A DNA stretch of 64,000 nucleotides, from positions 120,901-184,900 of the forward strand of contig CAZMQV010000001.1 in NCBI GenBank assembly GCA_964568675.1. The letters run 5' to 3'. The notes beneath the pieces were generated by a model. It worked only from the letters and a program-made list of their open reading frames with translations, was not told the origin of the DNA and searched no databases. The DNA is from UPXZ01 sp964568675. Lineage in GTDB: Bacteria > Bacteroidota > Bacteroidia > Bacteroidales > Paludibacteraceae. Each line of letters begins with the position of its first letter. Positions within the stretch are counted from its first letter, which is position 1. Below, one piece after another: positions 27,984 to 36,390 of the stretch. A program made the position numbers and the translations under genes.

Positions 27984-29465
27984 ATGCAATCCTACCTTGT
28001 TTTGATTATCATTTTCGCATATTTTGCATTGATGTATGGCGTGTCGCAGCTTGTGAGTCGCAAAAGTGCCGATAACGACGCTTTTTTTCGTGCTAATCGG
28101 AAGTCGCCTTGGTGGTTGGTTGCCATCGGTATGATAGGTACTTCCATTTCGGGAGTTACATTTGTGTCGGTGCCGGGTATGGTTCGCGATTTGAGTTTCA
28201 ATTACATGCAAACGGTATTGGGTTTCTTTTTCGGTTATGTCATTATAGCTCAAGTATTGTTGCCTCTTTATTATAGGCTGAATCTCACGTCCATATACAC
28301 TTACTTGGAAAGTAGGTTCGGACGGCTTACCTACAAAACGGGAGCTTCTTTCTTCCTGTTGGGCAAAACCATTGGAGCGGCTGCTCGGCTCTATATCGTT
28401 GCCCTTATTCTGCAAAAACTCGTGTTTGATAGTTGGGATGTGCCGTTTGGGATCACGGTGTGTTGCACTGTGGCGCTAATATGGCTTTATACGCGCCGGA
28501 GTGGCATTAAGACTGTGATTTGGACTGATACGCTGCAAACGGTGATTATGATAGCGGCGTTGGTGTTGATCGTGTCGCAACTTATTTCAGCGATAAATCT
28601 TCCGGCTAGTGAGATATTCTCGTCGCTATGGAAGAGTTCTTCGACCGATATATTTGTATTTGATGATTGGCACAATCGCCAGTATTTCTGGAAGCAGTTT
28701 CTTAGTGGCGTGTTTATCCCGATAGTGATGACGGGACTTGATCAGGATATGATGCAGAAAAATCTGACTATCCGCTCATTGAAAGACGCGCAAAAGAATA
28801 TGTATTGGTATGGCATCACATTTCTGCCTATTAACTTTCTGTTTCTGATGCTGGGAGCCATGTTGCTTATGTTTGCTTCGAAAGAGGGAATCGCGCTTCC
28901 GGCTTCATCCGATGAAATACTTACGCTGTTTGCTACCCAATACTTAGGCAATGGCGTATATCTCCTTTTTATCATTGGAGTTATCGCGGCTGCTTTTTCC
29001 AGTGCCGACTCGGCACTCACTGCTTTGACTACATCATTTGCGGTGGATATAATGGAGGTTGATAAGCTGGAAGAGAAGGAGAAAGCGATAAAAATCCGCA
29101 AAATTGTTCATTGGAGCATTTCGGTTTTATTTGTTGCGATTATATTGATATTCAAACAAATAAATGACCGGAGTGTGATTGATGCCATATACACTATCGT
29201 ATCCTATACCTACGGGCCTCTGCTTGGGATGTATGCTTATGGGCTTTTCACGAAACTAAAAACTAACGACCGGGCAGCGCCATTCATCGCCATTCTTTCG
29301 CCGGTGATTTGCTATCTGCTTCATGTTTATGTGAAGAAGTTTACAGGCTATGCTTTTGGATATGAGTTGCTGATGTTAAATGGAATGATTACTTTTGCAG
29401 GACTTTATCTGACGCGAAATTCCGCGCGTAGAAAGATTTCAGACTCCAAACCACTAAAGAAATAA
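27984..29465 (+). CDS. Sodium:solute symporter (SSS family)
   Basis: This 493-residue membrane protein has about 13 hydrophobic helices. NRKSPWWLVAIGMIGTSISG is the typical SSS opening, and a conserved AAFSSADSALTAL segment lies in the later part (Na+-site helix). SSS transporters import sugars, nucleosides, amino acids or vitamins with Na+; the substrate cannot be told. A GTG immediately precedes the ATG; I use the ATG at 27984. EngB follows after 5 bp, so the two are one transcript. Confidence 0.9.
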   Translation: MQSYLVLIIIFAYFALMYGVSQLVSRKSADNDAFFRANRKSPWWLVAIGMIGTSISGVTFVSVPGMVRDLSFNYMQTVLGFFFGYVIIAQVLLPLYYRLNLTSIYTYLESRFGRLTYKTGASFFLLGKTIGAAARLYIVALILQKLVFDSWDVPFGITVCCTVALIWLYTRRSGIKTVIWTDTLQTVIMIAALVLIVSQLISAINLPASEIFSSLWKSSSTDIFVFDDWHNRQYFWKQFLSGVFIPIVMTGLDQDMMQKNLTIRSLKDAQKNMYWYGITFLPINFLFLMLGAMLLMFASKEGIALPASSDEILTLFATQYLGNGVYLLFIIGVIAAAFSSADSALTALTTSFAVDIMEVDKLEEKEKAIKIRKIVHWSISVLFVAIILIFKQINDRSVIDAIYTIVSYTYGPLLGMYAYGLFTKLKTNDRAAPFIAILSPVICYLLHVYVKKFTGYAFGYELLMLNGMITFAGLYLTRNSARRKISDSKPLKK

Positions 29466-29470
29466 TATAT

Positions 29471-30070
29471 ATGGTTATCAAATTTGCCGATTTTACAATA
29501 AGTAATACCGACTACAATAAATGTCCGGAGGGCAATCGCCCCGAATTTGCCTTTATCGGGCGCTCCAACGTGGGTAAATCATCGTTGATAAACATGCTTA
29601 CCCGCCGAAAAGGATTGGCAATGACTTCGTCGAAGCCGGGTAAGACTTTGCTAATCAATCATTTTATTATCAACAACGAGTGGTATTTGGTTGACTTGCC
29701 GGGTTATGGCTACGCTACTGCCAGTAAAGCCATGCGCATGAGTCTGAAGAAAATCATCGATGGCTATATACTCAACCGCGAGCAACTCACCAATCTGTTT
29801 GTGTTGATCGACAGCAGGCTCGAACCCCAGAAAATTGACCTTGAATTTATGGAATGGCTTGGTGTGAGCGGCATCCCTTTTGCCATCGTTTTCACTAAAA
29901 TGGACAAGCAGTCGGCTACGCGTGGCACGCTAAATATCGAAAACTATAAAACCAAATTGCTCGAAACCTGGGAAGAGTTGCCTCCAATATTTCTGACCTC
30001 AAGCGAGAAATCACAGGGTAGGGAAGAGTTGTTGGATTATATCGAGGAGATTATCAATAGTTTGAAATGA
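29471..30070 (+). CDS. engB: Ribosome biogenesis GTP-binding protein EngB (YihA/YsxC)
   Basis: This 199-residue GTPase is needed for late 50S subunit assembly. G1 is GRSNVGKSS, G3 is DLPGYGYA, G4 is TKMD and G5 lies near TSSEKSQG. Length and spacing are standard. It lies 5 bp after the symporter gene. Confidence 0.96.
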   Translation: MVIKFADFTISNTDYNKCPEGNRPEFAFIGRSNVGKSSLINMLTRRKGLAMTSSKPGKTLLINHFIINNEWYLVDLPGYGYATASKAMRMSLKKIIDGYILNREQLTNLFVLIDSRLEPQKIDLEFMEWLGVSGIPFAIVFTKMDKQSATRGTLNIENYKTKLLETWEELPPIFLTSSEKSQGREELLDYIEEIINSLK

Positions 30071-30151
30071 ACGAACACAGCCTTTCGGCTCTGTCGCGAA
30101 TATCAGTTCTTGCAAAGCGGGTTGAAGTAATTTTCTCAGTATTAATATCTT

Positions 30152-30547
30152 TTATCGCCTGTGGGCAAATGCGATGATATGTCCATCGGGGTCGGCAAAG
30201 TAGCACACCCTATCACCCCAATCCATGTCTTGGATGGGGCGGAGTAGTTTTGCGCCAATGCTTATGGCATTTTCATATTCTTGTTCAATATCCTCTACAA
30301 GCAAGTAGAGTTCGCACCTTGGTATGCCGTTGCCCGAGTCGGGCGATGGCATTTTGTCTTTTAATATCTTAGCAATGCCGCTATTGGGCATTAATCCCAC
30401 TTTACATGTATCCGAAATGATAAATTCGGTCATCCCCGGCACTTCGAGGTCGGGTGTTTTCCGTAGTAAGTTCTGGTAAAAAACGCTACTCCTCTTAGGA
30501 TTGCTTACATACAGTATTATCTCTACGTGTTGGATGTGTGCTGTCAT
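30152..30547 (-). CDS. VOC (glyoxalase/bleomycin-resistance) family protein
   Basis: The 131-residue protein has two beta-alpha-beta-beta-beta halves: HVEIILYVSNPKRSSVFYQ first and CELYLLVEDIEQEYENA second. It ends with the typical DPDGHIIAFA strand. Candidate metal ligands are His7 in the first half, a Glu in RCELYL and possibly the His of PDGHI. Substrate unknown; members include isomerases, lyases and antibiotic-binding proteins. Isolated gene. Confidence 0.85.
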   Translation of the reverse strand: MTAHIQHVEIILYVSNPKRSSVFYQNLLRKTPDLEVPGMTEFIISDTCKVGLMPNSGIAKILKDKMPSPDSGNGIPRCELYLLVEDIEQEYENAISIGAKLLRPIQDMDWGDRVCYFADPDGHIIAFAHRR

Positions 30548-31062
30548 GACTGTGAGTTTTGTGTAAATTGGTGTGTACCCATTGAGGATTCGGATTCATG
30601 CCCTGCCAATGAAAAATTCATAAAACACTAACGGTACGCGTCGTTGCAATAGACTTGCTCACCGCCGAATATGATATCCTTTTTGAACCTCCCCGTGGGG
30701 GTAAACTTTGAGCAAAAGTAATTTATTTATTCCGAAATCAATCAGATATTTTCTGTTTTATGTGCTTTTTTTCTTTCGTGTTGCCCTTTGCCTACTGATG
30801 CGAGGTGGTGAGCCGGATGGAGGCAATGGTTGCAAGTCAGCGCGATTTGCCGGCGATACAAATTGAAGCTAATCGGAGTTGCAAACGATTGAAACATGAT
30901 AGTGTTTGTTTTTATAGGTTTTATTATTTCGATTTCATCAAAATTGAATAACATTGCAGTGGCTTTAAGTGTGAGGTGATGTCATTTTTTTTACGGATAA
31001 TATAATGACACCACACCTGCAAGCCGGCACATTGCGGACAATTTATTAATACCTAATCATAT
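30548..31062. other. Gene-free region VOC gene / MFS gene
   Basis: This 515-bp divergent region holds the inverted repeat near 30970-31020. A 70-codon frame on the minus strand (30742-30954) shows no family features and is not called. Confidence 0.5.
30980..31010. promoter_or_regulatory. Inverted repeat upstream of the MFS transporter gene
   Basis: TGTCATT (30980-30986) and AATGACA (31004-31010) are perfect complements. The outer flanks also share AGGTG (left) against CACCT (right) in a bulged extension. It lies about 52 bp before the MFS start and could be an operator or part of the leader. Confidence 0.4.
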
Positions 31063-32520
31063 ATGTTGAACAGTCAGAAGAACAAAACGAACCCCTTTTA
31101 TGTGTTGCTCAGCCTCCCTTCCACCGCTATGGGCTTTGCCCTTTCGGTGCAGATATCGGCATTGAGTTGGATATTATCCACAAAATACAACTTGGATATT
31201 CATGAAATAGGCATTGTGTGGGCGGCAGGCCCCATTGCCGGGATTATTGCTCAGCCCATAGTGGGGTTGGTGTCGGACAAGATGTGGTTTATGGGTGGGC
31301 GTAGGCGTCCGTGGATTATCATCGGGAGTTTGCTCGCGGCGCTCATGTTGCTTGCTTTGCCCAATTTGGAGATAATCCAGAAGGTAGTAGCCGGTGGCAA
31401 TGACCCCAAAGCAGGCTTGCTTACCATCGCGGTAGTCGTAGCCTTATTGCTGGATCTTTCTATCAATGTGAGTCTGAACCCGACACGTTCGTTGGTAGCA
31501 GACTGTACGACGATGGACGAACGCGGAAAAGCTTACACTTGGATGCAGACTATTTCGGGTAGCTTTGGTATGCTTGCCTATTTTATTGGCGGCACCATGG
31601 GCAATTTGTCGCTGATATACATTGGCGCTATTATTACATTAGCTGCCGCTATCCTTCCGTCATTGCTTATTGCCGAGCCTCGTGTGCTCGAAAGCGCGAA
31701 TAGTGATGTGAAGAAACAAAACAGCTCTACCGGTAAAGATGTGCTCGACTCGCTTCTTCCGCTTTCCGGATTCCTTATTTACGGTGTATATGTGCTGATA
31801 TCGAAGCTTGCCGGAGTGGAAATTCCGGGGAAAGTTCGTTTTGGTGGCTTAGAACTTGGTGTGGTGGAGTTTGTTGCAATCCTTGTGTTAATACTTACTT
31901 CGTTGATGGTGTTGTTCAATGTCATGCGTTTGCCACGCAAAGCCAACGAATATCAGAAAGTGCTTTTGGCGCACTCATTTACCTGGATAGGTGTGCAGAC
32001 GATGTTTATTTACGCTTTTTTCTTTTTAAGTGAAAAAATGAACTTGGGCAGCGCCGCTGGTAATGTTAATTCTTTGGCATTTTTCATATTAAGTTTGGTA
32101 AGCGCCGTGTTGCCCGCCTTTGTGCTCAATCCCATCGCCCGGAAAATTGGTATGGTGAAGACGCATTACATCGCCCTTTTCATCATGGCAGTAGGCTATG
32201 GCGCCGTGTTCTTTCTCGCCACCACTCCCATAATGTACTATGTGTTTATAGCCATTGCCGGCATTGGTTGGGGGTCGGTAGTATCATTGCCTTTTGCCAT
32301 TATGAGCGAAAAGGTGGACCAATCCAAAATGGGTTTATACATGGGTATATTTAACCTTTCGGTGGTGTTGCCGCAGTTGGTGGCAAGCTTCAAAATGGGT
32401 GAAGTGGTGAATCATGCCGCCGATAAATCCATCGTGTATGCCATTTGTATGATTACCATCGCCATTTCGGCGACGCTTTGGCTATTTGTGAAGAATGAGA
32501 AGTCAGCTGTTGGCCATTAG
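31063..32520 (+). CDS. MFS transporter, SLC45-like sugar/H+ symporter type
   Basis: This 485-residue protein has about 12 membrane helices. The GGRRRPWIIIG loop between helices 2 and 3 is the signature of the SLC45-like disaccharide transporters. The N-terminal helix region begins PFYVLLSLPSTAMGFALSVQIS. It likely imports maltose- or sucrose-type sugars across the inner membrane. No glycoside hydrolase or Sus gene is adjacent. A repeat tract and a terminator follow. Confidence 0.88.
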   Translation: MLNSQKNKTNPFYVLLSLPSTAMGFALSVQISALSWILSTKYNLDIHEIGIVWAAGPIAGIIAQPIVGLVSDKMWFMGGRRRPWIIIGSLLAALMLLALPNLEIIQKVVAGGNDPKAGLLTIAVVVALLLDLSINVSLNPTRSLVADCTTMDERGKAYTWMQTISGSFGMLAYFIGGTMGNLSLIYIGAIITLAAAILPSLLIAEPRVLESANSDVKKQNSSTGKDVLDSLLPLSGFLIYGVYVLISKLAGVEIPGKVRFGGLELGVVEFVAILVLILTSLMVLFNVMRLPRKANEYQKVLLAHSFTWIGVQTMFIYAFFFLSEKMNLGSAAGNVNSLAFFILSLVSAVLPAFVLNPIARKIGMVKTHYIALFIMAVGYGAVFFLATTPIMYYVFIAIAGIGWGSVVSLPFAIMSEKVDQSKMGLYMGIFNLSVVLPQLVASFKMGEVVNHAADKSIVYAICMITIAISATLWLFVKNEKSAVGH

Positions 32521-32580
32521 CTGTTAGTCATTAGCCATTAGCTGTTGGCATTAGCTGTTGTCCATTAACCATTAGCTTTT
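32505..32580. repeat. Degenerate short tandem repeats at the MFS 3' end
   Basis: Around and after the MFS stop codon, a unit close to CATTAGCTGTTGG recurs about six times in imperfect form. The first copies overlap the last codons, so the repeat growth may have set the C-terminus. Confidence 0.6.
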
Positions 32581-32623
32581 GCCAAGTGCCAAGGTCCAAC
32601 AGCCGGCATTCGGTGAAGGACAA

Positions 32624-32662
32624 AAAAAACAACCCGCTAACAAGGAATGCGGGTTGTTTTTT
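32624..32662. terminator. Terminator between the MFS and DUF6261-like genes
   Basis: AAAAAACAACCCGC (32624-32637) and GCGGGTTGTTTTTT (32649-32662) form a perfect 14-bp stem with an 11-nt loop; A- and T-runs make it functional in both directions. Confidence 0.9.
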
Positions 32663-32684
32663 ATTTTTCAGTAGCCGATAAGGC

Positions 32685-33473
32685 TTAGTTCAACATTACA
32701 AGCGAAGCGCTGCTAACCGGCATCAACTTCGCCTCTTCCACTTCTTCCGCTTGCTTTTTGCCGGCGTTTCGCGTTTTCCTACCCACAGCAGTGATGTTGA
32801 GCGGACGAATGAGTTGATTAAGCTCTTCAATCATCGCTTCGAAATTCAGTTCCGGATGTTCCAGATTTGCCGATTCGATGGCATCAAACAGCTGCGTCAT
32901 CAAGGTGTAAATCGTTGCTTTGTTGTAGCCTTTGCTGAGCTGCTTTTTCGAAAGATGCGCTATCAGCTTGTCGTTCGCTTCGAGCAAGTCGGCGAAAGTC
33001 AACTTAATTTCATCAATTTCATCCTCCATTTTCAGCGTTACGATAGCCGCCTGCAAGTTTAAGTCGGCCATCACTTCGTTGATAAATTGCTGCGTGCGCA
33101 TCATTTTCGAAGCTTTGGTCTGAATTGTAAAACGTTTGAATACACGGCTTGTGAGCGCGTGAAGTTTGTTTGCCGCTTGCTTTACCTCAGCTTCCCCCGA
33201 TAGGGTGTGTGCGCGAGCCAGCGACGCGATGTAGGATACCTGCCGCGAAAGTAGATCGCGCTTCTCCTTTGTCAGCGCTGACTCGGAAGTGATAAGCTCG
33301 GGGGCTTCCTCCTGGTTCGACACTTCAAATGCGAGCACCATGCGTGCGAGCGTTTGCTTAACTAAGAGCTTCTCCGGCTCATATTTGTCGGTAACGCGAA
33401 TCACCGAATTGCACAAGGAGTTGAAATCCGATTTCCTTGTAGCGTTTGTTTTAATACGAATAATTTTTTCCAT
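32685..33473 (-). CDS. DUF6261-like protein of unknown function
   Basis: The 262-residue protein is almost entirely alpha-helical, rich in Lys, Glu, Ala and Leu, with no signal peptide or membrane segment. It has a KKQ-rich stretch and a C-terminal basic patch (VGRKTRNAGKKQ). It resembles Bacteroidales proteins annotated as DUF6261; I am fairly but not fully sure. ATG 33473 is used; a TTG directly precedes it. Its upstream side is the 1.3-kb non-coding region with the 43-bp repeat array. This raises the possibility that the protein and the array are functionally linked, but nothing in the protein proves DNA binding. Confidence 0.6.
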   Translation of the reverse strand: MEKIIRIKTNATRKSDFNSLCNSVIRVTDKYEPEKLLVKQTLARMVLAFEVSNQEEAPELITSESALTKEKRDLLSRQVSYIASLARAHTLSGEAEVKQAANKLHALTSRVFKRFTIQTKASKMMRTQQFINEVMADLNLQAAIVTLKMEDEIDEIKLTFADLLEANDKLIAHLSKKQLSKGYNKATIYTLMTQLFDAIESANLEHPELNFEAMIEELNQLIRPLNITAVGRKTRNAGKKQAEEVEEAKLMPVSSASLVMLN

Positions 33474-33815
33474 CAATAACTTATCTTATTCTATTTGTTG
33501 ATACTTGCCCCTCCCAATAATTTCATACATACCAATATCCCATACTCCTATCGTTCGCAAAATGTCCTTGTTGTCATTTTGTTAATTAATTTTTTTTTGA
33601 CTAATGATGGGTTTTCGTTATCGAACGAGGCGATTTGCTTGTCTGCAAACATTGTTTCAATCTACTTGACTCAATAAATATATAAACTGAAACCGTTTTC
33701 AGCAGACAAATCTGCATACATCAATTATTGTGCCAAACTGTTAATACTGAACATCTGATATTTGCAATGTTTATATATTCTTAGTTTTCAATGTAATTTT
33801 ATGTTTCAAGATACA

Positions 33816-33893
33816 AAACTGCCATTTTTTCAGGTAAAAATGTCAGAAAGGATGATTCCGAGTCAGCAACTGATAATGCCAAACTGCCATTTT
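33816..33893. repeat. Direct repeat AAACTGCCATTTT (two copies) with an imperfect dyad
   Basis: AAACTGCCATTTT occurs at 33816-33828 and 33881-33893, 65 bp apart. The first copy also forms an 11-bp stem with one mismatch, CTGCCATTTTT against AAAAATGTCAG (33819-33846). Its loop reads TCAGGT, echoing the CAGGTG core of the later array. Confidence 0.6.
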
Positions 33894-33894
33894 G

Positions 33895-33919
33895 TCATAC
33901 ACGTCAATAAAGTGTATGA
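33895..33919. promoter_or_regulatory. Inverted repeat TCATACAC / GTGTATGA
   Basis: A perfect 8-bp dyad with a 9-nt spacer just upstream of the repeat array. Confidence 0.5.
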
Positions 33920-33927
33920 GCTAATAA

Positions 33928-33942
33928 TTGACAGGCTGTCAA
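33928..33942. promoter_or_regulatory. 15-bp perfect palindrome, operator-like
   Basis: TTGACAG-G-CTGTCAA is a 7+1+7 perfect palindrome. It ends 12 bp before the first repeat unit and has the form of a dimeric repressor or recombinase site. Confidence 0.5.
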
Positions 33943-33954
33943 AGGAAGTTTCAT

Positions 33955-34384
33955 AATTTACAGGTGAAAATTCCTGAACTACCAACGGTACATCGTAAAT
34001 TTACAGGTGAAAATTCCGGAACTACCAACGGTACATCGTAAATTTTCAGGTGTAAAAAGTCAAACTACCAACGGTACATCGTAAATTTACAGGTGAAAAA
34101 AGCCAAACTACCAACGGTACATTGCAAATTTTCAGGTGTAAAAAGCCGAACTACCAACGGTACATTACAAATTTACAGGTGAAAATTCCGGAACTACCAA
34201 CGGTACATCGTAAATTTACAGGTGAAAATTCCAGAACTACCAACGGTACATTGCAATTTTTCAGGTGTAAAACAGTGAACTACCAACGGTACATTGCAAA
34301 TTTACAGGTGTAAAAAGCCGAATTACCAACGGTATATTGAGAATTTTCAGGTGAATAACAGTGAACTACCAACGGTAAATCTCG
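33955..34384. repeat. Ten-unit 43-bp tandem repeat array
   Basis: Ten consecutive units keep an exact 43-bp period: the CAGGTG core (last copy CAGGTG followed by AATA) begins at 33961, 34004, 34047, 34090, 34133, 34176, 34219, 34262, 34305 and 34348. Each unit has about 32 conserved bases and a variable block of about 11 bases that takes only a few forms (AAAATTCCxGA, TAAAAAGyCrA, TAAAACAGTGA). Two dyads recur per unit: TACC-AAC-GGTA, and a TTTACA-GG-TGTAAA-like element whose two arms vary between copies. Their centres lie 21.5 bp apart, so dyads recur about every two helical turns. It is not a CRISPR array, because the variable block is short and reused. Function unknown. Confidence 0.9.
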
Positions 34385-34525
34385 AATATTATCCATAAAA
34401 TATGTGGTAACCTTGGTTTTGTTTTGCATTTGTGTGATGAGCGGGGCGGGTAGTTGCCTGAGGAAAAGCATAAGCTTTTTTGAGACATTTAACATGCGAA
34501 ATTTTATTATCAGATGAAAATGTAT

Positions 34526-34533
34526 TAATTTTG
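34526..34533 (+). promoter_or_regulatory. Possible distal -7 box (TAATTTTG) for metK
   Basis: This is the only clear TAnnTTTG between the array and metK. It would give a leader of about 260 nt. Confidence 0.4.
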
Positions 34534-34798
34534 CGGCATAATAAAATGTGGACAGATTTGGACTGCTTGCAACCACTGAAAAAAATGCTAAATTGTAACT
34601 CACTTTCCATTTTTTCTACACTTAGTCCTACAAAATTTCCCATTTTAAATAATTGATTTTTAAAACAGCACGGCTATGCTTCGATAGTTTACGCACATGT
34701 TTTAATTTTCTATTTCAAAGAATTATCAAATTATTTAAAAACATTTTTCCGCATACTTCTAAGTTGGCGTGTGGAAAGCAAAACAAACTCAATTTATT

Positions 34799-36085
34799 AT
34801 GTCTTATTTATTTACTTCCGAGTCGGTATCCGAAGGACATCCCGACAAAGTATCCGACCAAATTTCGGATGCAATTCTCGACAGCTTTTTAGCGCTCGAC
34901 TCAAATTCGAAAGTGGCGTGCGAAACACTGGTTACAACCGGACAGGTGATTGTAGCCGGCGAGGTGCGCTCCAATGCCTATGTGGATGTGCAGTCTATCG
35001 CGCGCAGAGTAATTAATCGCATCGGTTATACCAAAAGCGAATACATGTTTGATGGCAATTCGTGTGGCATTCTTTCGGCCATTCATGAGCAATCGCAGGA
35101 CATCAACCGCGGTGTGGAGCGTGAAGAACCGATGGATCAGGGTGCCGGCGACCAGGGGATGATGTTTGGCTATGCTTGTAACGAAACGCGAAATTACCTG
35201 CCTGTGTCGCTCGATTTGTCGCACGCTTTGGTAAAGGAACTTGCAGCCATTCGACGCGAAGGGAAAGTGATGACGTATCTTCGTCCCGACTCCAAATCGC
35301 AGGTTACTGTGGAATATGGCGAAGACAACAAGCCCAAGAGGGTACACACCATTGTGGTATCGACCCAGCACGATGATTTTATTAAACCAAGCGATAAAAA
35401 AGGACAAAAACGCGCCGACGACGAGATGGTAGCTATCATCAAGGAAGATGTGAAAAATATTCTCATTCCACGTGTGAAAGCCTTGGTGCCTCAGTTTGAA
35501 GAGCTGATTCAAGACGATTTTATACTTCATGTGAATCCAACTGGCAAATTTGTCATTGGAGGTCCGCATGGCGACACCGGACTTACGGGACGGAAAATCA
35601 TCGTTGACACCTATGGTGGCAAAGGCGCGCATGGTGGCGGCGCGTTTTCGGGAAAAGACCCTTCGAAAGTGGACCGTTCGGCAGCTTATGCCGCTCGCCA
35701 TATCGCTAAAAACCTGGTGGCAGCCGGTGTAGCCGACGAAGTGTTGGTGCAGGTGGCTTATGCCATTGGGGTAGCAAAACCAATGAATATCTATGTGAAT
35801 ACCTACGGGACGGCGCACGTGGCTTTGACTGACTCGGAAATAGCCAATAAGGTAAGCGAAATATTTGATATGCGTCCGAAAGCTATCGAAAAACGCCTCA
35901 AACTGCGCAATCCTATTTATGAGGAAACGGCATCCTACGGACACGTTGGCCGCACCGCGCGCGAAATAGAAAAAACATTTATCGATGCTTCCGGTAATGA
36001 ATTTACCAAAGTTGTGGAGATTTTTACTTGGGAAAAAACCGATAAGAAAGCTGAAATCAGAAAGATTTTCGGAATTGAAAAATAA
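34799..36085 (+). CDS. metK: S-adenosylmethionine synthase
   Basis: This 428-residue enzyme makes AdoMet from methionine and ATP. The signatures are ESVSEGHPDKVSDQ at the N-terminus (His and Lys near the active site), the GAGDQGMMFGYA loop and the glycine-rich phosphate loop GGGAFSGKDPSKVDRS. ATG 34799 gives the family N-terminus (MSYLFTSES); the frame runs open 30 bp upstream but without family similarity. A strong terminator follows. Confidence 0.97.
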   Translation: MSYLFTSESVSEGHPDKVSDQISDAILDSFLALDSNSKVACETLVTTGQVIVAGEVRSNAYVDVQSIARRVINRIGYTKSEYMFDGNSCGILSAIHEQSQDINRGVEREEPMDQGAGDQGMMFGYACNETRNYLPVSLDLSHALVKELAAIRREGKVMTYLRPDSKSQVTVEYGEDNKPKRVHTIVVSTQHDDFIKPSDKKGQKRADDEMVAIIKEDVKNILIPRVKALVPQFEELIQDDFILHVNPTGKFVIGGPHGDTGLTGRKIIVDTYGGKGAHGGGAFSGKDPSKVDRSAAYAARHIAKNLVAAGVADEVLVQVAYAIGVAKPMNIYVNTYGTAHVALTDSEIANKVSEIFDMRPKAIEKRLKLRNPIYEETASYGHVGRTAREIEKTFIDASGNEFTKVVEIFTWEKTDKKAEIRKIFGIEK

Positions 36086-36102
36086 GCAGTCCGAACTGTT
36101 AT

Positions 36103-36140
36103 AAAGAAAAAGACTCTTCATCCGAAGGGTCTTTTTCTTT
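36103..36140 (+). terminator. Terminator after metK
   Basis: A 17-bp stem (arms 36103-36119 and 36124-36140, one G-U pair) with a 4-nt loop and a T-rich right arm, 18 bp after the stop. Confidence 0.9.
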
Positions 36141-36341
36141 ATGTTTAAATGTGAGATGTGTCAACGTTATTTTGATGTAGCACGTCGTTTGCGCGCTTCG
36201 TAACGGGTGAATATCAATTGTTTTTGTCCACTATTCTTTACAAATGAACTGTTTGAGGATGTTCCATTTCATATTCGGTACTTTCCATGTAAGAAAAAAT
36301 GTATTTTCCCTCAAATGAACAGAATTTAGAACATTCTTTCG

Positions 36342-36371
36342 TTGATATTAAAAACATTTCCACTATTTTTG
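36342..36371 (+). promoter_or_regulatory. Promoter (-33 TTG / -7 TATTTTTG) for the PBP1A gene
   Basis: TTG at 36342-36344 and TATTTTTG at 36364-36371 are separated by 19 bp, the ideal Bacteroidota spacing. The ATG is 19 bp after the box. Confidence 0.65.
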
Positions 36372-36390
36372 TGTAATAAAAAAAAGAGAT

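Larger units (their letters stand above)
33474..34798. other. 1.3-kb gene-free region with repeat array and dyads
   Basis: This is the longest non-coding stretch of the window. From left to right it holds AT-rich sequence, two copies of AAACTGCCATTTT, a set of inverted repeats, the ten-unit 43-bp array, and the presumed metK leader. Short frames crossing it shift with the 43-bp period and carry no family features. Confidence 0.7.
36086..36390. other. Intergenic region metK / PBP1A
   Basis: These 305 bp hold the metK terminator and the promoter of the PBP1A gene; nothing else is seen. Confidence 0.6.

Noticed and set aside
30742..30954. 70-codon frame between the VOC and MFS genes
   Set aside because: No similarity, no promoter or ribosome-binding signal; probable chance frame in the divergent spacer.
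34122..34313. 63-codon frame inside the repeat array
   Set aside because: The 43-bp period is not a multiple of three, so the frame changes with each unit; the reading is an artefact of the repeat.
33955..34384. CRISPR array
   Set aside because: The period is only 43 bp, the non-conserved part is about 11 bp, and it repeats the same few forms, so there are no unique spacers; no cas genes are nearby.
34901..36121. 406-codon frame antisense to metK
   Set aside because: It lies opposite a certain gene, has the His/Arg-rich composition of a shadow frame and no family features.
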